A DNA stretch of 50,444 bases, taken from Candidatus Saccharimonadota bacterium. GTDB lineage: Bacteria > Patescibacteriota > Saccharimonadia > Saccharimonadales > Saccharimonadaceae. Each line of letters starts with the position of its first letter. The first letter of the stretch is position 1. The translations under genes were made by a program, and so were the position numbers. The notes under the pieces were generated by a model that had not been told where the DNA came from, did not search any database, and saw only the letters and a program-made list of their open reading frames with translations. The DNA lies in contig JAPUDS010000025.1 in the NCBI GenBank assembly GCA_027492975.1, positions 1-50,444 on the forward strand, written 5' to 3'. Positions 9,432 through 16,752 of the stretch are shown in pieces.

Positions 9432-9791
9432 TTACCCGATATGCTGCTTAAAGCGCGCAACACGCGCCCGCCAACCTTTGGCTGGTTTGTTCGTCTCTTT
9501 GTACTTGCGTAGTTGATCGGCGAGTTTTGCCTCGACGATATCGATGGCTGCAAGCATATTCATGGTTGAATCCTTAGCCGTCAGCACCTTGCCAGGTACG
9601 ATCACTTTGGCGTCGCACTCGTATTTGTTGCCATTTGCACGATTTACTTCCCGTAGTACAACCTCGGCGCTAAATGTCTTTCTGGCATGGCGCGGCAAAA
9701 AACGACTGAGTGCCCCGATCTTTTTTACGACGTATTTCTTGGTTGACTCATCCGGTGTGTAACGTACGCCGGTAATTTCAATTCTTTCCAT
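9432..9791 (-). CDS. hpf: Ribosome hibernation promoting factor / ribosome-associated inhibitor
   Basis: This family binds the 30S decoding region and silences or dimerises 70S ribosomes in slow growth. The 119-residue product has the single YfiA/HPF domain, seen from MERIEITGVRYTP through the KKIGALSRFLPRH helix and the DSTMNMLAAIDIVEAKLADQL helix. It has no C-terminal dimerisation domain of the long HPF type, so it is the short form. A very strong ribosome-binding site, GAGGAGGT, sits 3 bases before the ATG at 9791. It lies downstream of serS-pyrD. Confidence 0.92.
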   Translation of the reverse strand: MERIEITGVRYTPDESTKKYVVKKIGALSRFLPRHARKTFSAEVVLREVNRANGNKYECDAKVIVPGKVLTAKDSTMNMLAAIDIVEAKLADQLRKYKETNKPAKGWRARVARFKQHIG

Positions 9792-9835
9792 AGAACCTCC
9801 TCTTATTACTAAAGAAGCTTGTACCTACTAGTGTA

Positions 9836-10975
9836 TCACTTTTTGCCGCGGGATGCCTGGCCGACCGCTTCGGAAATATGCGCGTACCCGTCTGCCTTCA
9901 ACAGCCGAACAAGCCCGCGGTTGATCTCGCCGACCAGTTGCGGTCCTTCATAAATCAGTCCGGTTATCAGCCCCACCAGGCTCGCACCGGCTTTTATTTT
10001 CTCATATGCGTCCTCGGCGCTCATTATGCCGCCAATACCGATGATAGTCAGTTTCGTTCCGCACTTTTTATACGTCCGGCGAACAAGTTCCGTCGTTATG
10101 TCTTTGGTTGGTTTACCGCTCAAATTCCCTTTGACGCTGCCAGGAAGTTCATCATCAAGCTTCGCAAGACTCCTGTCTTTGAGTAGATTTCCTATCGCAA
10201 CCCCAGCCACTTTGTACCGGATGATAACATCAAGTAACCTATCGAATTCGTCCGCCGGTAGGTTGATGGGCATTTTTATAACAACCGGCTTCGTAAGGTG
10301 CAGTTTATCCACCGCCGCTAGTAGTTTTTCAAGCCGCCCTGCGGTTGTAAATGGCTCGCCACCAAACGTATTTGGACATGAAATGTTGATCTCGAGCACA
10401 CCCACCTGCTCCAGTGCGTCAAATACCGCCAAACTCTTGCAATAATCCCGAACACCAGCCGCGTCTCCGACTGACGTTTTTGAGTTTGTTTTTGCAACCG
10501 AAACAGTCAGCGGAAAATTATCAAAGAGTTTTGCACTATACGCCCCGACGCGCTCACTCACCACCGATGTTCCTTCGCTCGGCAGTCCGGCATTGACGAC
10601 AAGCGACTTGCTTTTTGGCAGTCGATGAAACCACGCCCCTTCGTTACCTTCGTACTCACCCCAGGTCACAGATCCACCCGTCATCCAACCGAAACCAACG
10701 TTTCGCATAATCCCCGGCAGCTCTATCTTTTTATCAAAACCAGCACTTAAACCGACTGGATTTCGAAATCCTACGCCAAATACCTTCGTCTCGAGCATGG
10801 CATCACGATGAGCCCATAACTTCGGCAAACTTCGTACGCCCGGCACTTTCTGCACTTTTTTCGATGTCCGAACCAGCCCTTTATGTACCGCGTCGGGTTC
10901 GTGCCGAAACATGAGCGGCTTTGCGACCTTTTGATACCCGAGTCGTGAAACCGTTCGAACAAACCGTTTAACCAT
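9836..10975 (-). CDS. pyrD: Dihydroorotate dehydrogenase, class 2-like
   Basis: This enzyme oxidises dihydroorotate to orotate in pyrimidine synthesis. The 379-residue barrel has an N-terminal helical extension (residues 1-60, basic and hydrophobic) as in the membrane-associated quinone-dependent class 2 enzymes, then NPVGLSAGFDK, the NISCPNT loop at 197-203, GLSGKPTKD-like phosphate loop and IGIGGIMSAEDAYEKIKAGASLV. The catalytic-base position in NISCPN is Cys200; class 2 enzymes normally have Ser there and class 1 enzymes Cys. It starts immediately after the serS stop (adjacent, no gap) with GAGAAG as weak ribosome-binding site. Confidence 0.9.
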   Translation of the reverse strand: MVKRFVRTVSRLGYQKVAKPLMFRHEPDAVHKGLVRTSKKVQKVPGVRSLPKLWAHRDAMLETKVFGVGFRNPVGLSAGFDKKIELPGIMRNVGFGWMTGGSVTWGEYEGNEGAWFHRLPKSKSLVVNAGLPSEGTSVVSERVGAYSAKLFDNFPLTVSVAKTNSKTSVGDAAGVRDYCKSLAVFDALEQVGVLEINISCPNTFGGEPFTTAGRLEKLLAAVDKLHLTKPVVIKMPINLPADEFDRLLDVIIRYKVAGVAIGNLLKDRSLAKLDDELPGSVKGNLSGKPTKDITTELVRRTYKKCGTKLTIIGIGGIMSAEDAYEKIKAGASLVGLITGLIYEGPQLVGEINRGLVRLLKADGYAHISEAVGQASRGKK

Positions 10976-12223
10976 CTATAACTTCTCTCGATTTTCAAGA
11001 TATGGCCGCAGCACTTCCGGTACTGTCAGAGTACCGTCTTCGTTCTGATAATTTTCGATGATGGCGATAAGCCCGCGCGCAAAGCTGATGGCTGTGCCAT
11101 TTAGCGTATGGACCGCCTCTATAGTTCCGTCCGACCGTCGCACACGAATATTGAGGCCGCGCGCCTGAAAATCCGTGCAGTTACTACAACTCGTTAGCTC
11201 ACGATATTTCTCGTCGACCGGCGACCAGTACTCTATGTCGTATTTCTTTGCAGCCGGCGCTCCGAGATCGCCCGCAGCAATATCGATGACATGATACGGC
11301 ACACCAAGCGCCTGCCAAATCTCTTCTTCGATACTCAAAATCTTCTCATGCATCGCTGGCGATTCTTCTGGCAAGCAAAAACTATACATCTCGAGCTTAT
11401 TAAACTGATGCACCCGGAAAAGCCCTCGTGTATGCTTGCCGTACGTCCCCGCCTCCTTACGGTAGCATGGACTGTATCCGGCATACAGTAGCGGCAAATC
11501 TTTTTCGTTCAAAATTTCATCGGCATGATAGCCAGTGAGCGGTGCTTCTGCGGTACCGATCATCGTCAAGTCTTCGCCCTCGATAAAATACTCGTTGCCG
11601 CTTGCATCACCTTTCGGCGCAAACCCAGAACCCTCCGCCACTCGGCTGTTTACCATATGGGGTACCAGCATATACTCAAACCCGTGCTTTCGCACAACCC
11701 CAAGTGCAAACTGTAGCAGGGCATTTTCGAGTAGCGCGAGATCTCCTTTTACGTAGTAAAATTTCGCACCAGCCACTTTCGCACCACGTTCAAAATCCAC
11801 CCAGCCGCGCGACATGGCAAAGTCGAGATGGTCTTTTGCACCGGTTTTTTGCTCGCCCCATCGCTTTACCTCAACACTATCTTCTTCACCGCCGAGCGGC
11901 ACGTCATCAAAAATAACATTTGGAACTTTCCTTAGTAACTCGCGGCACTCCGCCTCGGCATTCGTCAGATACTCTTCACGCTCAGCAAGCGCAATCTTGA
12001 TCTGTTTTCCTTCGTCTATCAGCGCCTGTTCCGGCCGACCGCCTTTCATTTTTGTAGCAATCTCATTGCGCCTGGTCCGCAGCTCATCAACCTGACGCTG
12101 CAACTCACGGCGATTGTCGTCACACTCAAGCAACGTTACGATATCGACGTCTTTGTACCCTTTTGCGTGGGCAGACTTCTGGACGTACTCTGCATTCTCC
12201 CGAATAAAACGAATATCTAACAT
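10976..12223 (-). CDS. serS: Seryl-tRNA synthetase
   Basis: Class II synthetase charging tRNA-Ser. The 415-residue protein has the N-terminal antiparallel coiled-coil arm (residues about 25-100, rich in Arg, Glu and Lys), then motif 2 (CYRKEAGTYGKHTRGLFRVHQF) and motif 3 (GTAISFARGLIAIIENYQ), with TAEAPLTGYH in the serine-binding region. The length is typical. A good sigma70-type promoter lies upstream and the 5' leader contains a strong hairpin (separate entries). pyrD follows with no gap. Confidence 0.96.
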   Translation of the reverse strand: MLDIRFIRENAEYVQKSAHAKGYKDVDIVTLLECDDNRRELQRQVDELRTRRNEIATKMKGGRPEQALIDEGKQIKIALAEREEYLTNAEAECRELLRKVPNVIFDDVPLGGEEDSVEVKRWGEQKTGAKDHLDFAMSRGWVDFERGAKVAGAKFYYVKGDLALLENALLQFALGVVRKHGFEYMLVPHMVNSRVAEGSGFAPKGDASGNEYFIEGEDLTMIGTAEAPLTGYHADEILNEKDLPLLYAGYSPCYRKEAGTYGKHTRGLFRVHQFNKLEMYSFCLPEESPAMHEKILSIEEEIWQALGVPYHVIDIAAGDLGAPAAKKYDIEYWSPVDEKYRELTSCSNCTDFQARGLNIRVRRSDGTIEAVHTLNGTAISFARGLIAIIENYQNEDGTLTVPEVLRPYLENREKL

Positions 12224-12235
12224 ACTCTTTCAATT

Positions 12236-12263
12236 GTAGCACGACGAGCAAGGCTCGTGCTAC
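12236..12263. repeat. 9-bp inverted repeat (hairpin) in the serS leader
   Basis: GTAGCACGA at 12236-12244 pairs perfectly with TCGTGCTAC at 12255-12263, with a 10-base loop that can itself pair as CGAGC/GCTCG in an alternative register. It occupies most of the predicted serS 5' leader, starting 12 bases before the ATG, and there is no U-tract, so it looks like a leader structure rather than a terminator. Confidence 0.6.
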
Positions 12264-12277
12264 GAGCTTAGTGTTAC

Positions 12278-12305
12278 ATTATAGCACATTTTATAAATAT
12301 GTCAA
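12278..12305 (-). promoter_or_regulatory. serS promoter
   Basis: On the minus strand, TTGACA (12300-12305), a 16-base spacer and TATAAT (12278-12283) match the sigma70 consensus almost perfectly. The start of transcription is expected near 12271, giving a leader of about 48 bases before the serS ATG. Confidence 0.75.
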
Positions 12306-12314
12306 CTTACTTGA

Positions 12315-12439
12315 CCTGAACCCTCGAAACACTCCCCACTCCCCGCATTCGCCAAATCGCTAACTGTAATTTCCTGTCTTGATTTGGCTTTTCGCAGGTG
12401 CAAAAAATGCGGAGTCGGGGGAGGTTTTCGGGATTCAGG
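12315..12439. repeat. 125-bp imperfect palindromic element between permease gene and serS
   Basis: The outer arms 12315-12349 and 12406-12439 are complementary over about 30 positions with a few bulges (ends CCTGAA/TTCAGG and GCATT/AATGC). An inner 8-bp stem GCCAAATC (12351-12358) / GATTTGGC (12381-12388) is nested inside. Similar 11-base sequences (GTCAACTTACT and GTTAACTTATT) flank it. It may be a small non-autonomous mobile element or a structured RNA terminating the upstream operon. Confidence 0.55.
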
Positions 12440-12450
12440 GGTACGTTAAC

Positions 12451-13806
12451 TTATTCTGTTCTGAGCGCTTCTATCGGGTCAAGTTTGGCGGCTTTGCGTG
12501 ACGGGAACCAACCAGCAACGATCGCAACGAGCATGAGGCCGATCACCAGAGCGATATTTTGCCACCAGACAAATATCAGCAGCGAGTTTCCTTCGCCCAG
12601 CGTCAACACTTCGGTAATCCACGGGTTCATCGCCGTCCCGATACCGAAAGCGAGCAGCACACCGATCACGCCGCCGATACAGCCGATCCACGCCGCCTCA
12701 TACCGGAACAGTTTTCCGACTCCTTTACCCGGCATACCGAGCGCCTTCATGAGACCGATCTGGCTCGTTCGTTCGAGCACCGAGATGTACTGCGTGTTGA
12801 TGATACCGAACACACTAGCGATAAGCGCCAGCACCCCAAATCCGGTAACGATACCTTGAAGCACGTTAACCATCGTGAAAATCATCCCTGAGATATCCTG
12901 AGCCGTCATGGCCGAAAAACCTTTGTCTTTGATGCTATCTTTAACCTCTGTCACATCAGCACTTTTGGCGACGATAACAGTGGCACTGATGTATCGCTGA
13001 TACTGGTCCGTACCTTCAGTCAACCAGTTTGACAGATCTTCAGCTTTGACATCAGAGATAAACACTGCTGTACTCGCCGAAAATGACGTACTCGACTGAG
13101 CGCTCACCGCACGGATAGTCAGCGGCACTTCTCTTGTTTCCTGAGCATAGAGCGCCTTCACCGCCTCGACACCACCCCTGAGCATCGCTTCCTGTGTTTC
13201 AGCTTCGGTCGGCACTTTGCCGGCTTTGACGAGAGTGAGTGTTATGGTCGTTCCGACGAGTTCGGACGGTTTTTTGCCGAGCGTGTTTGCATATGACTCG
13301 GGTATCACTGCCTCATCGGCACCGATCTGCTCGCCAAGCGCCGGCAGCGTTCCGGCCGCAACAGTCGCAAGCACGGTCGGATCATATACCGTCACATCAC
13401 TAGTGTAGCGTTGCTCGATCCCTTCAAACGTCACAAACTGCGTCGAGATCAGATATGTCGGGCGTACCTGGTCAACCCCGGGGATAGTTTTGAGCGTCGC
13501 TACATCGTCGGCGGTAAGCATTTCCATAGAAACACCGCCGTAGTCGCCAGAGTTTTCGCTGTATTTGCGCAGCCCGCCAGTCATAGCGGCCGCATCATTC
13601 ATCGGCTCCCGAGTCACAAACACCGACTGCGGATCAACGTTGCTTTTGATAAGCTTATCGGCGTACTGCCGCGCGCCCTCGCCTGCCGCCAGACTAACAG
13701 CGATAGTAAAAGCACCAACCGCTATCGCGAGGCTAGTGAGTAGCGTTCTCCCTTTGGCCTGCCGAAGATTTCTTGCGGCGCGGCGCATGATATCGACACG
13801 TTTCAT
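12451..13806 (-). CDS. ABC transporter permease, MacB/FtsX-like
   Basis: The 451-residue protein has the MacB topology: an N-terminal membrane segment in RTLLTSLAIAVGAFTIAVS (residues about 18-40), an extracytoplasmic MacB_PCD-like domain (about 50-290), then three C-terminal membrane segments of the FtsX domain with SQIGLMKALGM in the cytoplasmic loop. It partners with the ATPase immediately upstream (4-base overlap ATGA). Such pairs move lipids, peptides or lipoproteins by mechanotransmission; the substrate is unknown. It is the last gene of the padR operon. Confidence 0.88.
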   Translation of the reverse strand: MKRVDIMRRAARNLRQAKGRTLLTSLAIAVGAFTIAVSLAAGEGARQYADKLIKSNVDPQSVFVTREPMNDAAAMTGGLRKYSENSGDYGGVSMEMLTADDVATLKTIPGVDQVRPTYLISTQFVTFEGIEQRYTSDVTVYDPTVLATVAAGTLPALGEQIGADEAVIPESYANTLGKKPSELVGTTITLTLVKAGKVPTEAETQEAMLRGGVEAVKALYAQETREVPLTIRAVSAQSSTSFSASTAVFISDVKAEDLSNWLTEGTDQYQRYISATVIVAKSADVTEVKDSIKDKGFSAMTAQDISGMIFTMVNVLQGIVTGFGVLALIASVFGIINTQYISVLERTSQIGLMKALGMPGKGVGKLFRYEAAWIGCIGGVIGVLLAFGIGTAMNPWITEVLTLGEGNSLLIFVWWQNIALVIGLMLVAIVAGWFPSRKAAKLDPIEALRTE

Positions 13807-14537
13807 AGCATAATCCTCCGAGCCGACAGCGGTCGTTTATCCGCCGTCGTCGCTTTCTCTTTATGTCGTTCTATCGTATCTATATGACCATCTTTTATGT
13901 AGATCTGTATATCGCATTTTTGTGCGAGATCATGGTCATGCGTCACAACGATAAGTGTCGCTTTTCGCCGTTTATTGTATGAAAACAAAAGTTGTTCGAT
14001 AACCTCACCAGTCGTACTGTCAAGGTTGCCTGTCGGTTCGTCAGCAAAAAGTATCTTCGGATCGTTCACGATAGCCCGAGCTATAGCAAGCCGTTGCCGC
14101 TGCCCGCCCGACAAATCTTTTGCCTTGGCCCGTTTTTTGTCGAGTAACTGTACAGCAGCGAGCGCACTCTCTATCTTTTCACGGCGTGCTCGGCGCGGCA
14201 CCTGAGCGATCTCGAGCGGTAACGCGACATTGTTGTAACATGACTCGTTACCCTGTACGAAAAAGCTTTGGAAAATAAAGCTCATTTGCTCAGAGCGGAA
14301 AGCATCGACTTTCTTCTGCTTCAGCGTCAAAATATTTTCACCGCCGATACGTATCTCTCCGGAAGTCGCCCTGTCGAGCCCGCTCATAACGTGCATGAGC
14401 GTACTTTTGCCGCTACCGCTTTTGCCGACGATAGCCACGCTCGCACCATCAGGGATCGTGAAGCTAACGCCTCCTAGGGCAGTGAAAGCCTGTGCCTTCT
14501 TGCCGTATACTTTTGTAACATTTTTAACCTCAATCAT
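13803..14537 (-). CDS. ABC transporter ATP-binding protein, MacB/LolD-like
   Basis: The 244-residue ATPase has Walker A GKSGSGKST, a Q-loop (FIFQSFFVQG), signature LSGGQRQRLAIARA, Walker B ILFADEPTGNLDS and switch His in VVTHDHDLAQ. The EPTGNLDS signature and the RMIFQ-like loop place it with MacB/LolD ATPases. It overlaps the permease gene by 4 bases, so the two are translated together. It belongs to the padR-pspC operon, suggesting a role in envelope stress or antimicrobial-peptide response (inference). Confidence 0.9.
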   Translation of the reverse strand: MIEVKNVTKVYGKKAQAFTALGGVSFTIPDGASVAIVGKSGSGKSTLMHVMSGLDRATSGEIRIGGENILTLKQKKVDAFRSEQMSFIFQSFFVQGNESCYNNVALPLEIAQVPRRARREKIESALAAVQLLDKKRAKAKDLSGGQRQRLAIARAIVNDPKILFADEPTGNLDSTTGEVIEQLLFSYNKRRKATLIVVTHDHDLAQKCDIQIYIKDGHIDTIERHKEKATTADKRPLSARRIML

Positions 14538-14557
14538 GATACTTATTGTACTACAGA

Positions 14558-16198
14558 TCAGTCGGTTTCTTCATCTGCACCGACAATCACCCGGCCGCAA
14601 TCATTTGACACTGTTTGCGCTGAGCGTTCACTGTTGTTAAATACCAGCTTCCCTCCGGACACCGCCTGTACCCGCACCACTGAATGTGGCTCACTGGGGG
14701 TTGAATTTCCTGGGCAAACATCGGGCTGCTCTACTGCGAGAGTTCTCACGACGCCAGCCTCGACGAGCCCGCCTTTGTTGCGTACCGTCAGATCACTGAT
14801 GGTTGCCTGCGCGAGGTTAGCCGCACCGCTATTTTCGTTCGTGAGCATCACAGTGCCATACACCCCCAGCAGCTCAAAGCCAGCTGATTTTTGAGACACG
14901 GCGAGTGTATCCTGCTGCTTTTCACTGTAGTACGAAACATTTGCGACCCCTTCTGTCTCCAGATGTTCGAGAGCCGGGCCATAAATTCGCAGCACCGGCA
15001 GCACTAGGTAGTCGCGACCATCCCACGCCCGCTTACCGTCCGACCGTACCAACTTCACGTGGGCCGACTGGCCATCCTCGGCTATGTCAAACTGCGGCTT
15101 TACCCCCGGTAGCGCGTCCAGCTCCCATCTTGCTTTATCCGCAACGATATAGTCTATCCGAACTGCGACCGAAGTGCCCGCATCGGCTTCAACCGTTAAC
15201 GTCTTCATATCGTTAAAGGCAGCCGGCAGATTGACGCTGGTCGTGACCTGAGAGTTGTAGATGGTGGTCTGCTCACTGAAACGTCCATACATCCCAACAC
15301 CGAGCCCGCCAGCAAATACCGCTAGGCCAGTTGCGATAATCACCGCTACCGCCACGCCTGTTTTTTTCGTCCACTTGCGACGAAAGAGCGCTGTCGCAAG
15401 CAGGATACATAGCGCCGCAAACAGCACGCCGCTCAGCGCAAACAGTCCGACAACCGCCTTGACCCACCAAGCACTGAGTTGCCATGACCACGACGATATC
15501 AAGCCGCTGTCGTTATATAACGTCAAGCCAAATACCCCAAACGGTATCGCTATCAGTACACCGATCGCTACAAGGACGAGAACGATCCCGGTTCCAACGG
15601 CTAGGACTGTTTTTAGTACCCGCGCCGACTCACTCACCGCCGGTCCCGCTTGTTCACCGAGTTGTTTGAGCGACGCCAGCGTCACCGGCTGACCACTCAT
15701 GCGCAACCTTTCAGCGGCTGTCCGCGCCGGCGGGATGACGAGCCATAAGATAAGGTACACGATCAGCGCCGTTCCAAATGACGCTATAAGTACGACTAGA
15801 AAAATCAGTCGCGCCCAGAGCGGGTCGATACCGATGTATTTTGCGATACCAGAGAGAACGCCGCCAAGCACCGCCCCGTCAACGTCGCGATAAACTCGCT
15901 TTTCCGGGCCATCCGGTTCACTCCCAACAGCAATATCGCCGATACCTTCCGGTGCAAAATCGCTCGGTTCACCCAGTTGAGCTCGAACGGCAGCAACATC
16001 ATCAGCGGCGATCACGCCACCGGCCGCCACGCCTCGTTCCGCGAGCAGTTCCGTGATGCGAATCTCGATATCGCCGAGCAACTCCGAGTCATCAGCATAC
16101 CGCTCCAGTGCGGCGATGTACTTTTGTATTTCTTTTTTAGCATCCAGCTCGATATCGTAAGCGATTTTGGCGAGATGTATTCGAGTAATTTCTTTCAT
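14558..16198 (-). CDS. PspC-domain membrane protein with C-terminal adhesin-like (DUF4097-type) region
   Basis: In order: a cytoplasmic helical N-terminus with a repeated ITELL/LGEP region (residues 1-90), a PspC domain (about 100-160: RVYRDVDGAVLGGVLSGIAKY, then a membrane segment), further membrane segments near 190-225, 240-270 and 280-305, then an external beta-rich tail of about 240 residues resembling DUF4097-type repeats (for example AFNDMKTLTVEADAG and ISDLTVRNKGGLVEAG). PspC-domain proteins sense envelope stress. It lies between padR and the ABC pair, with a 12-base gap after padR. The exact function is not known. Confidence 0.82.
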   Translation of the reverse strand: MKEITRIHLAKIAYDIELDAKKEIQKYIAALERYADDSELLGDIEIRITELLAERGVAAGGVIAADDVAAVRAQLGEPSDFAPEGIGDIAVGSEPDGPEKRVYRDVDGAVLGGVLSGIAKYIGIDPLWARLIFLVVLIASFGTALIVYLILWLVIPPARTAAERLRMSGQPVTLASLKQLGEQAGPAVSESARVLKTVLAVGTGIVLVLVAIGVLIAIPFGVFGLTLYNDSGLISSWSWQLSAWWVKAVVGLFALSGVLFAALCILLATALFRRKWTKKTGVAVAVIIATGLAVFAGGLGVGMYGRFSEQTTIYNSQVTTSVNLPAAFNDMKTLTVEADAGTSVAVRIDYIVADKARWELDALPGVKPQFDIAEDGQSAHVKLVRSDGKRAWDGRDYLVLPVLRIYGPALEHLETEGVANVSYYSEKQQDTLAVSQKSAGFELLGVYGTVMLTNENSGAANLAQATISDLTVRNKGGLVEAGVVRTLAVEQPDVCPGNSTPSEPHSVVRVQAVSGGKLVFNNSERSAQTVSNDCGRVIVGADEETD

Positions 16199-16210
16199 AT
16201 TCTTCCTTTC

Positions 16211-16606
16211 TTATAACTTCTTTAACGTAGCGTTGAGTTCAGTGATCTTCTGGGCAGTATGTGCAACTACCTCGTCGCCATATTCGGTGGTTCGATAGTA
16301 TTTTCGCGGCGGTCCTTGTTCGCTTTCCTGCCATTCATGCCGTAGCAGACCGTCTTTTTGTAGCCGACTCAGCAGAGGGTAGATAGTTCCCTCCACTACC
16401 ACCAGCTCTGCATCACGCAGCCTGGCGATGATATCGCTCGTGTATTTCGGCTCGGGCGAGCAGACTTTGAGCACACAGTATGCTAAAAAACCCTTTCTTA
16501 GTTGTGTCGCCAGCTGCTCGGCATAGTTCGCTGCTTTATGCGCCGCATACGCTTCAGCGTTGCCGTCAAGTCCATCGACAAAACCGTCCATGTCATTGTC
16601 ATCCAT
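16211..16606 (-). CDS. PadR-family transcriptional regulator
   Basis: PadR proteins are winged-helix repressors, often of membrane-stress or efflux operons. The 131-residue product has the core LRKGFLAYCVLKVC helix, the winged-helix with VVEGTIYPLLSRLQKDGLL and the wing GPPRKYYRTTEYG. I start at the ATG at 16606 because AAAGGAG lies 5 bases before it; an in-frame upstream ATG at 16642 falls within the operator. It is the first gene of the operon padR, PspC protein, ATPase, permease and probably represses it. Confidence 0.92.
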   Translation of the reverse strand: MDDNDMDGFVDGLDGNAEAYAAHKAANYAEQLATQLRKGFLAYCVLKVCSPEPKYTSDIIARLRDAELVVVEGTIYPLLSRLQKDGLLRHEWQESEQGPPRKYYRTTEYGDEVVAHTAQKITELNATLKKL

Positions 16607-16632
16607 GGCCGCTCCTTTCAAGTTAGTTATTA

Positions 16633-16677
16633 TGTATTTCATAGTACTATGTTATACAAGGTATTTGGCAATGTCAA
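16633..16677 (-). promoter_or_regulatory. padR operon promoter with overlapping dyad operator
   Basis: A dyad spans 16633-16658: TGTAT, two bases, CATAG, TA, CTATG, two bases, ATACA; all ten outer and inner paired positions match. On the minus strand TTGACA (16672-16677) and TAACAT (16649-16654, 17-base spacer) or TATAAC (15-base spacer) form a promoter whose -10 lies inside the dyad. The ATGT/ACAT-type spacing resembles known PadR sites, so autorepression is likely. Confidence 0.7.
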
Positions 16678-16700
16678 GTAATTCGTATGGATTGAAGTTC

Positions 16701-16729
16701 TTGAAACATAACCGATTTTATCGTACAAT
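16701..16729 (+). promoter_or_regulatory. Promoter of the sensor kinase gene
   Basis: TTGAAA (16701-16706), 17 bases, TACAAT (16724-16729), with the kinase ATG 23 bases further on. It diverges from the padR promoter; the two -35 boxes are about 24 bases apart. Confidence 0.65.
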
Positions 16730-16752
16730 AGTCACTGTAACGTAGAGTTATC

